Below are positions 56,370 to 64,000 of a stretch of 64,000 nt of DNA, in pieces. Below the pieces are notes generated by a model. It searched no databases. It saw nothing but the letters and a program-made list of their open reading frames with translations, and was not told where the DNA came from. A program made the position numbers and the translations under genes. The stretch is from NCBI RefSeq assembly GCF_021462225.1, contig NC_061804.1:124001-188000 (forward strand). The letters are read 5' to 3'. The DNA is from Girardinichthys multiradiatus (Eukaryota; Chordata; Actinopteri; Cyprinodontiformes; Goodeidae). The first letter of the stretch is position 1. Every line of letters starts with the position of its first letter.

Positions 56370-57285
56370 ATTTAAAAAAAAATCTTTCATCACAGCAGCT
56401 TCATCTCATTACTGCCCCCTGTGGGCCTTCATAAACAGTTCATCCAAACAACAAATGGCTGTTTCAGGCCTGAGATCATGGGAACACAGTGGATGATGCA
56501 GCGACCCATTAAACCTGCTGGGTATGGTTGGGCTGCATCGGAACGAAACCACCGACTCTGTCATCCATGAGTTTTGGTCTCCCTCACAAACAGAAGCCAT
56601 TCCAGTCAATCCATACTCCATCAAAGGCCAGGGAAAACAGCTGAGGTGGTTCTCTGCTCTGAGCGGTGCCAAAATCTTTTTACTTTGATCCCAGAACATC
56701 AGGGAGAAACTGGCTGGTGGACCGGGCCGTTATCGAAGGTGTGTGGATGTTGAGATTAGTCCATAGGATGGTGTGCTGGATTCAAAAGAAAGCTAGGTTC
56801 AGATCTAAAATCAGATCCAATAACAAGTGTGGTTGTTGAAACAGACACTTGGGACACACTTTGAGTCTGATTTCATTTATTTACAGAAACTAGGGAGTTT
56901 CCCTAAAGGCATCATGACAGGCTCCCTGTCATGATGCCTTTGTGAAAGAAACATGAACAGTTAAGGATGTTTAAGAGCTTATATAAAAAAGCACAAATAC
57001 ACACACGCATCCCTGTCTTTCTATCTTTATCAGGACGTCATTTCTATGGTCTGACCCCTGACCCCGACCTAAACTCAATTCACACATCCTAAACCTAACC
57101 CAAAATGAGCAGGTTTCAGGAAAATGCCCTGAAGAACACACACACACACACACACAGTTAAGACATTTTACCCTCCAACTATAAAAAACGGAAAAATTAA
57201 ACTTTACAAAGTGATAAAAAAAAAGAGAGCTGTTGTCCAACTAGGAACTCTGGTGCTGATGTTCTGAGGTGTGAATGGAGGAGCT
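56370..57285 (-). other. dck 3' flank / probable 3' UTR
   Basis: Follows the dck stop codon on the minus strand. Contains a short (CA)n run at about 57,137-57,158, a possible AATAAA signal on the minus strand (plus TTTATT at 56,876-56,881) and a perfect hairpin at 56,905-56,941. A 96-codon minus-strand open stretch (56,699-56,409) has no recognisable domain. Confidence 0.4.
56905..56941. repeat. Perfect 17-bp hairpin with 3-nt loop
   Basis: AAAGGCATCATGACAGG at 56905-56921, loop CTC, and its exact reverse complement at 56925-56941. On the minus strand it lies about 350 nt past the dck stop codon, just upstream of a possible polyadenylation signal in transcript sense. Confidence 0.9.
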
Positions 57286-60200
57286 TCATAGTGGGGTGAG
57301 AAACTCTCTGACCTGCAGATTAAATAGAAGTCATGAGATCAGATTTTCAGAACAAGAGCTGCAGCAGATTTTCAGAATAAAACACACCTTGTCAACAATT
57401 TCTTCCTGTTTGATCCGATCGTTCTTAAAGTCTTCGTCAACATCCAGAACCAGAACAGGAAGTTCAGTGAGGTACTCAAAGTCCAGCCTGCAAACACCGA
57501 CAGATGAATGACTTCACCCACTCACCCTAACCCAGCAGCAGACACCATCTGAGCATGTTCGGTTACCTGAGGTTCCTGTGGTAAAGCCACGCCTCATGTT
57601 TGAAGTGAAGCTGCTCCAGATACTCCAGAGGAATTCCCTGCTCCTCCTCCCGACCACGATGCAGCAGCCTCTGCATACAGCGCTGCAAAATACAGAGAAA
57701 CCTGAAGGCACCATGAAAATATTCAGAGAGATGCAAAGGCAGGGATCTGGTGCAGCCGTGGATTTGGTATATCACAGCCATGGTCCAGATGTACAGAGGT
57801 TGGAGAATGAAAGTGAAACACCTGTCATTTTAGTGTGGGAGGTTTCATGGCTAAATTGGACCAGCCTGGTAGCCAGTCTTCATTGATTGCACATTGCACC
57901 AGTAAGAGCAGAGTGTGAAGGTTCAATTATCAGGGTAAGAGTACAGTTTGGCTCAAAATATTGAAATGCACACAACATTATGGGTGACATACCAGAGTTC
58001 AAAAGAGGACAAATTGTTGGTGCACGTCTTGCTGGCGCATCTGTGACCAAGACAGCAAGTCTTTGTGATGTATCAAGAGCCACGGTATCCAGGGTAATGT
58101 CAGCATACCACCAAGAAGGACGAACCACATCCAACAGGATTAACTGTGGACGCAAGAGGAAGCTGTCTGAAAGGGATGTTCGGGTGCTAACCTGGATTGT
58201 ATCCAAAAAACATAAAACCACGGCTGCCCAAATCACGGCAGAATTAAATGTGCACCTCAACTCTCCTGTTTCCACCAGAACTGTCCATCAGGAGCTCCAC
58301 AGGGTCAATATACACGGCCGGGCTGCTATAGCCAAACCTTTGGTCACTCATGCCAATGCCAAACGTTGGTTTCAATGGTGCAAGGAGCACAAATCTTGGG
58401 CTGTGGACAATATGAAACATGTATTGTTCTCTGATGAGTCCATCTTTACTGTTTTCCCCACATCCAGGAGAGTTACGGTGTGGAGAAGCCCCAAAGAAGC
58501 GTACCACCCAGACTGTTGCATGCCCAGAGTGAAGCATGGGGGTGGATCAGTGATGGTTTGGGCTGCCATATCATGGCATTCCCTTGGCCCAATACTTGTG
58601 CTAGATGGGCGCGTCACTGCCAAGGACTACAAAAGGCTGCAAAAGGAGGTCCTACACCATACTGATAAATTATTGTGGTCTAAAACCAGGTGTTTCAGTT
58701 TCATTGTCCAACCCCTGTAGATGGCAGGTACAGTTCAACTGGGCTGCTGAGGGGTTCAAGGTTTCCAGATATCTTCATGACTACTTCTGGACCTCTCCAA
58801 ACAGTTATTAATCTCAGCTGCAGGCAGTCAATCAGATCTGATGAAATGTTTCTCAAGCGGTTTTCTGAGAAGTTTCACAGAACCTGGTTTATCACCTGAG
58901 GAACACATTGATGCTGCTCCACATGAACCATGGAGTCCATCCAATTGTACAAAGATTCCCAGACTGTGGGGTCTCATTCATTACCTGTGGGGGGGCTCTC
59001 AGGTAGATGATGCCGTCCAGAGCAATATCCGTTTCAAACTGGTTCAGTAACCAGGTGTGCCAGTCCTGATAAACGCTCCATTCTGTCTCCATCAGGTCAC
59101 CGCTCTCAAACAGGTTGGATGCGAACACATACCTGAGACATGCAGAGACAGACAGGTAAGCTCCAGGTTAACACACCTGTTGTAACATCAACACACAAAC
59201 TCCTTTTGGGTTTAATCACATTTTCAAACTCAATCCACAGAACCTAAGAACCCGATAGAATGCCACCTGCCAGGTGTCACCTTATCAATGACCTTTCACA
59301 CTTGGCTACACTTCATTTCTCAAGCAAACAAGTTCTTCATTTTGATGTGTCATGTTCTGTTTGACACCTGCTGGTTCCGGCTGTTAGTTACCTGTCTGAG
59401 TAGACGGAGCGTTCATAGAACTGAACGGGATTTTCTGCCTGCTGCAGTTTGGCCGATGGAGTCTGAAGCTGAGCTCGAACTCTGCTGAGGCACGCATAAC
59501 TCTGCACACAGGTGAGACCCACACAGGTGAAAAAGCTTGCTCAGCAGCTTGACCTGAGGAGGCGGAGTCAGGAGTAGTTACCTGGAAGGTGTAGGCCCAG
59601 CGGCTGGGTTTATCGTACAACATCTGCAGGAGGTTTCCTCCACTTTTCTGGGAGGAGCTCAGCTCCTACACACATAGGACGACATGGAAACAGACAGGTG
59701 AACAGAGGTCAGAGCGAGTCAGCCGCTGTGTGTCCTCTGCAGTAGGAAATGTTCCCCCTTCAGATCCAGCTGGAATGATGCAGAAGTTACCTGCTGACAA
59801 ATGTGACTCACCTGCACTGCACCTACTTATCAGCGTGCAACATGTCAGCTTCATAAACATCTACCTGGACACACGAGTTCCTTCTGCTCTGCATGCTGAT
59901 GGCATGTTAATTGTTTCAAGAAGCTGTTTCCAGGTAAGTTTCTGTCCAGTAGAACAAATATTTGACATCATCACATCCTGGTACCCTGCAAATCTAATTG
60001 GGTTGTCTTTACTGGTTTGCTTGGACAGCAAAGGTTCTAAATCCAGTTGCATTTTTCCCAATAATCTCGACCCCCATAAACCCAAACCCAGCTCGTTGTC
60101 AAGAGAACATCATCCTCACTCTGATCCTCTGCAGTGATGCCTTCAGGTGTTCTTTGCTCACCTGGTAAATATCATCGCCGTCGTTCTGGACGTTGCACCA

Positions 60201-60289
60201 TTTCCCGATCGGTTCTGGGATCACCTCCCAGTCCTCGGAGGAGGCCTGGAGGAGACGGACGAAGGTGGATTTACCTGCAGCTACGCGCG

Positions 60290-60330
<41 letters not shown>

Positions 60331-60628
60331 TAACTCGCCTGATTAGCACTTCTCCATCAGTTACTGAAGCTCTGAGGTACTGATCCTCGACCAGCAGCTG
60401 ATCAACTGTTCCCGCCACCTGGGACTAATTTGGCGGGGCGGTCCCTTACTGAGTTCTGACCAGGTTCTGATTGTCTCAGGATAAATTCTTATGTTCAGAT
60501 GATGTATGTCAGCAGCAGAACTAACCGATATTTCCCTCGATGGAGATCTTTCTGTTTCTGCGGGAGCCGCTGCTGCTGAGCGGGGAGCCGCTCTGAGACC
60601 CGCGGAGCCGCTTCGGAGGGGTCGCCAT
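57286..60628 (-). CDS. dck: Deoxycytidine kinase (Dck), 8 exons
   Basis: Phosphorylates deoxycytidine (also dA and dG) in the salvage pathway. Exons: 60628-60526, 60280-60162, 59665-59582, 59501-59392, 59132-58985, 57682-57567, 57487-57388, 57312-57286. All have GT-AG borders and join in frame to 268 codons (human 260). The start MATPPKR matches mammalian DCK. P-loop GNIAAGKS is at residues 32-39; [10 protein letters not shown] follows; the catalytic ERS motif is at 132-134 ([10 protein letters not shown]); [13 protein letters not shown] and LDGIIYLRA follow; the LID-region text [18 protein letters not shown] precedes the C-terminus VREFLTPL. The mitochondrial relatives DGUOK and TK2 are less likely: no presequence, DCK-type start. 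Intron 1 has a (TG)n tract at its acceptor, and intron 5 holds a Tc1 element in the opposite orientation. Head-to-head with pfdn1. Confidence 0.95.
57794..58717 (+). mobile_element. Internally deleted Tc1-like transposon in dck intron 5
   Basis: The left end CAGAGGTTGGAGAATGAAAG and the right end (inverted CAGGGGTTGGACAATGAAAC) are terminal inverted repeats, with TA at 57792-57793 and 58718-58719. The 924-bp element keeps the transposase start but lacks about a third of the gene. Sequence after the GRVTAKDYK block jumps to what is normally the very end of the gene (AAAGGAGGTCCTACACCATA). It resembles the zebrafish Tzf-type Tc1 family (from memory). Confidence 0.92.
57980..58720 (+). pseudogene. 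Truncated Tc1-like transposase (246 codons)
   Basis: The start [19 protein letters not shown] is followed by two helix-turn-helix halves ([19 protein letters not shown]; then [20 protein letters not shown]). The first catalytic block follows ([13 protein letters not shown]), then [13 protein letters not shown] and [10 protein letters not shown]. After that an internal deletion removes the second Asp and the Glu. The frame then runs through the right inverted repeat, and its stop TAG uses the TA target duplication. It cannot transpose by itself, though its DNA-binding domain is open. Confidence 0.9.
60292..60329. repeat. (CA)n microsatellite at the dck intron 1 acceptor
   Basis: About 19 AC units, followed towards the exon by GCGCGC (60,285-60,290). 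On the dck strand it reads (TG)n-TACGCGCGCGTAG and ends at the acceptor AG, 11 bases after the repeat. Confidence 0.95.
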
Positions 60629-61694
60629 GTCTGACCAGTAATCACGGAAGGCCGTGGTCGTTTACCTGCTCAGGTGGTCCTTCTCTGAACGCGCGGGGAG
60701 CTAGACTGAAAAAACGCGCGAGCGCCTTTGCAGATTAAACTCCGCGCTCAGAGTTCCGCTTCCGGGGCGGAGCTTTATATCCTGTTTATTTGTATCTTAG
60801 CAACCAATTTAGTGGCGCGTTACCGCCACCAAGGGGTTTGGAGGGTGAACTGTAACTCTACTACTAATAAATCAACAAAATGCGTCTATTGGTTGACTGT
60901 TTCAGGTAGTCAGATAAAATCTAGAGAGTGCCTCAGTCTAAATGCTTTTTATGTTTCAACAGGATAATTTCCTATTAGTTATTGATGAATAATTATGCTG
61001 CCTTATTGACATTTTTCTAACAGTGGACCAGAGCGAGTTCCACTGTTTCATGTTGTCTGCAGTGATCATACTACCCTCTCTTGTGTGTTCCTAAAATGTT
61101 TAAAGTCCAAGTCTTATTTGATTTGTTCTGGTTGCACTTCTCCCTATTCTAACTGTCCCCTTCCTTATCTGTGGGTTCTGTTGTTGGTTTCTGTGGGTTT
61201 CATGCTCTCTAAAGTCTGGGAATCAAGCTGCTGATGTTCTAATGTAAGCTGCAAAAACCTGTATTCCATATGGGAAAGCTGAGTATCCGAGAAATTCAAG
61301 AACATGAAAAGCAATAATAGCTGAGAAAAAATAAAATAAAATTTTTGTTCCCACATCCAGACACTAATAAAGAAAACAGTGAGATTTCCAAGAACGTTTA
61401 AAGGTTTAGTTCTTCAGAGCAGGTTAAGGTGGGCTGATTTAAACTGATTTGAAGACTGGTTCTGACAGAGCAGCAGGTAAAAAACAGATGGTGGAGTTTC
61501 TGGGTGTTCTGTTAGATTTCTGCTTGGTCATCATGAGACCCAGAATATTATCATAAAGACACCTTTTCAGCATCTGTGCGCCTCAGACGTATCTCGTTTG
61601 TTCACCTCTGGGGGGCAGTATTGCACCCAGAAGTGCCAATCCTGCTGCAAACTAACAAGAAGAAAAGGCGCATGGTCATAGTGTTTCGGTAAAG
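60629..61694. promoter_or_regulatory. Head-to-head dck / pfdn1 intergenic (candidate bidirectional promoter region)
   Basis: 1,066 bp between the two start codons. On the dck side: CpG-rich sequence to about 60,780, with GCGCGAGCGC near 60,716 and a TTCCGCTTCCGGGGCGG stretch at 60,754-60,770 that combines an ETS-type CCGGAAG (minus strand) with a GC box. On the pfdn1 side, CpGs are fewer and the start codon sits in AAGATGGCAGCC, a YY1-like context. The middle (about 60,830-61,560) is ordinary AT-rich sequence, so two separate promoters are as likely as one shared one. Confidence 0.5.
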
Positions 61695-63417
61695 ATGGCA
61701 GCCCCCGTTGACCTGGAGCTGAAGAAGGTAGTACCAAAGTTCTGTTTGTGGTTCATACTGAACGGTATTTCGTGTGTGTTCTTACCTGTGGGTCACATGT
61801 TCTCGGCCTGTTTATACAGACCGTTAGCGGCTAACGGTTAGCCGCTAACCGTTAGCCGCTAACGTGAACGGTTAGCGGCTAACGGTTAACATACAGAGAC
61901 ACATAGATCAGTTGGGACACTTCAGATTAAAGATCCCCGGTTCTGTTATTTCGGCTTTGTACCTCCCTCCTCTGCAATCAAAATCTAGTCAAATCTGCTC
62001 TGCATACCCAGAACCAGAACCAAACGTGGAGAAGCAGCTTTTAGTTCTTATGCTCCACTAATCTGGAAAAAACTCCTAGAAAACTGTAAAAGCGCTGAAA
62101 CCCTAAATTGCTCAAGATAAAAAACGTATTTGTATTGAGCGGCCTTTGACTATGCCATCTAAACATTAGTAGTTAAGATTTCAGTCCAACTTTCCTTTCA
62201 TTTTATCATTAATTTTAAACATTTTAATTTTTTTATTGTCATCTTATCATTTTAATAAATTTTTATTCTCTTGATTATTTGTGTTTGTTAATTATTTAAT
62301 TACCTTATGTCTCTCTCTCTTTTTTCATGTACAGCACTTTGAATGGTCTTGCTACTGAAATATGCTAGAAATAAACTTCTGGACAGAACCGTCCAGAACC
62401 ATCAGTTTGGAAACATGACCTTTTGATACTTAATCCTCACAGAGATATTTGCTTTTCTGATATTCCTGAATTTCCTCAGTGAGAGACAATAAAGCATATT
62501 TCTATTTTTACTCTAGTTTCTATAGCAGACCTCCTCAGGCTGCAGTTGGTTTGTTCTCTATGTAAGAAAATTCCCCTGGAGCTTCTCATGTACCTGCAAC
62601 ATCCCTAGACCTAAGATCCCACAATGCAGCAGCATGTGATTTCTGCAGGATCAGACACACACCTGTCATTAAATCAGTCGGTCACACTTCAGGAGACGGA
62701 TTAAACTACCAGAAATATGCTATTTATTAGCTTCTATGGCTAACGGTAAAGAGACTGGTCACTGAACACAGCATTCATCTATTCCCACTGGTTTCCTGAC
62801 TGTAGCTAGAACATGGTTCAGTGGCATATTAAGCATACGTCCTGCTTCTGCAGGTGTTCTGTAAGCGCTCTAAGGGTGTATTATTACTGAAGTATGTGTG
62901 GTAAATGCTATTATGCCTTTAGACCTTCTTGAAGCTGCCGATGAAGATGACTTACACCTACAGACCCCGCAGCTGTTTCTGATCAAATTGATATCTTTTG
63001 TCTCTACAGTATTATTTTCTGTAATAGAGTAACAATTCCTGTCTCTTCAGCTGTGTTTTCTGATCAGAGTGATGCCTCCTGTCTCCTCAGGCCTTCTCGG
63101 AGCTGCAGGTTAAGATGATTGACACGCAGCAGAAGGTGAAGATTGCCGACCTGCAGATCGATCAGCTCGGCAGAGTTCAGAAACACAACAAGCTGACGCA
63201 GGCCGAGATTTCCACCTTGCCCAACAACACACGGCTCTACGAGGGTGTCGGCCGCATGTGAGTCAGCCCTCCTGAACTGTGAGACCACCAGCAGGTGACA
63301 TCAGGTGGTTAGTGATGTGTCTGCCGTTTCAGGTTCATCCTGCAGTCGAAGGAGGAGATCAACAACCTGTTGTTGGACAAACAGAAGACAGCTGACAACA
63401 AGATTAAAGAGCTGGAG
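61695..63417 (+). CDS. pfdn1: Prefoldin subunit 1 (Pfdn1), exons 1-3; last exon beyond the window
   Basis: Beta-type subunit of the hexameric prefoldin chaperone that hands unfolded actin and tubulin to the CCT chaperonin in the cytosol. Exons 61695-61727 (MAAPVDLELKK), 63091-63257 and 63333-63417 join in frame, with donors AAG|GTA, AT|GTGAGT and GAG|GTAAAG. The protein text matches mammalian PFDN1 closely: MAAPVDLELKKAFSELQ, then DTQQKVKIADLQIDQL, the central hairpin region LYEGVGRMFILQSKEE, and the start of the second coiled coil ADNKIKELE. About 95 of ~122 residues are covered. The final exon, coding the end of the C-terminal coiled coil, must lie past 64,000, after a DIRS-like insertion in intron 3. 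Confidence 0.95.
61821..61890. repeat. Compound palindrome in pfdn1 intron 1
   Basis: GTTAGCGGCTAAC and its complement form GTTAGCCGCTAAC alternate five times in 70 bp. The longest perfect hairpin has 18-bp arms (TAACCGTTAGCCGCTAAC and its reverse complement) around GTGAACG. Confidence 0.92.
61970..62395 (+). mobile_element. L2-type LINE 3' end in pfdn1 intron 1
   Basis: The plus-strand reading gives GEAAFSSYAP-like text (here GEAAF*FLCSTNLEK in mixed frames) near 62,025-62,080. A 3' UTR follows that ends GTACAGCACTTTGAATGGTC, then TACTGAAATATGCTAGAAAT with AAACTT, a standard L2 end in fish. Confidence 0.6.
62400..63090. other. pfdn1 intron 1 remainder, nothing recognised
   Basis: Intronic sequence without recognisable repeat or coding signal. 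It ends with a pyrimidine-rich tract and the acceptor TCTCCTCAG at 63,090. Confidence 0.4.
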
Positions 63418-63428
63418 GTAAAGAACAA

Positions 63429-64000
63429 AAGTTACGATTGAAACTACAGTTCTATGAATCCTGGATGACTGGCAGAGGCGGTGCTTCAAGCATTGAATAA
63501 TAATTTTTGCACGTGCGCAGGTTGATAATTTAATAACAACAAAGACACATGTAACCTCCTGGTGACTCACGTGAGTCTATATAGTCACGTGCCACCAGAG
63601 GCTCAGTCCCAACAATCTTCTCGCGTGCACACTGAGACTGACGGACCGAGCGCACTGGCAGTCATCCGGGATTCATAGAACCGTAGTTACAGTCGTAACT
63701 GTCGTTCTATTTCATCCCTACTGACTGCCAGAGCCGGTGCTTCAAGCACTGGATGATTTATACCAACAAGGTCCTCAGGGGTCCAACAGAAACCCACGGG
63801 AACACAGAACCAACCTCAGCAGGATGTAGAAGGTGGTTGCTCCAGTATGCCCTGCGGGGGATGGGGTGGGGTGACGGTGCGTCGCTGCCCAGAGGACTGG
63901 CACTGTCCGTCAGGGGGAACCAGAGGGGACAGTGAACCGCGTCCCTGGAGGCAAACAGATCCACCCCTGCCCTGCCAAAGGTCGCCCAAATGCGATCCAC
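63429..64000 (-). mobile_element. DIRS-like retrotransposon end in pfdn1 intron 3, cut by window edge
   Basis: The minus-strand reading from 64,000 contains FGRAGVDLFASRDAVHCPLWF, typical of the RNase H region of DIRS-type elements, then loses frame near 63,850. A pair of direct repeats with GGTGCTTCAAGCA lies at about 63,463-63,497 and 63,719-63,752. Each is next to a TTCTATGAATCC / TTCTATTTCATCC block, and they fit the split or inverted terminal repeats of DIRS elements. Most of the element would lie beyond the window. Confidence 0.6.

Noticed and set aside
57286..60628. Mitochondrial dguok or tk2 instead of dck
   Set aside because: No mitochondrial presequence; the MATPPKR start and the EGNIAAGKST and [13 protein letters not shown] texts fit DCK best.

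Overview
The window is nuclear DNA from a ray-finned fish, most likely a percomorph or other advanced teleost. The evidence is vertebrate genes split by GT-AG introns and a typical teleost repeat load: L2/Rex-type LINEs, Tc1/mariner, hAT, PIF/Harbinger and pogo-like DNA transposons, a tRNA-derived SINE, Ty3/gypsy and DIRS-like pieces. The species cannot be named from this sequence.

Positions 1-28,900 hold no host gene that I can support and are largely a transposon graveyard. Two minus-strand copies of one LINE family lie at 1-2,195 and about 14,960-20,235. The second was later split by a 1,019-bp L2 fragment and by a complete Tc1-like transposon with an open 334-codon transposase. Also present are a SINE with 13-bp target duplications, a hAT element with 8-bp target duplications and a long tetranucleotide repeat inside it, gypsy gag and pol fossils, several decayed Tc1 copies, and a ~930-bp tract of degenerate 10-bp periodicity (21,625-22,560).

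Positions 28,950-64,000 hold four host genes. (1) pwwp2a (minus): coding exons at 41,764-40,899 and 31,759-30,064, joining in frame to 853 codons. Its 9.1-kb intron carries a second, frameshifted copy of the same Tc1 element, LINE pieces and a 60-unit 23-bp minisatellite with a 17-unit higher-order repeat. (2) An SLC22 organic-anion-transporter-like gene (minus): 14 coding exons from 52,639 to 44,788 that join in frame to 533 codons, with a LINE in its fourth intron. (3) dck, deoxycytidine kinase (minus): 8 exons from 60,628 to 57,286, 268 codons, with a deleted Tc1 element in intron 5. (4) pfdn1, prefoldin subunit 1 (plus): exons 1-3 from 61,695, with its last exon beyond the window.

pwwp2a, the SLC22 gene and dck are all on the minus strand. 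pfdn1 is head-to-head with dck, with 1,066 bp between their start codons, so the two may share a promoter region. The genes have unrelated jobs (chromatin reading, membrane transport, nucleoside salvage, chaperoning). No operon-like or novel multi-gene system is visible; the unusual material is in repeats, mobile elements and gene structure.
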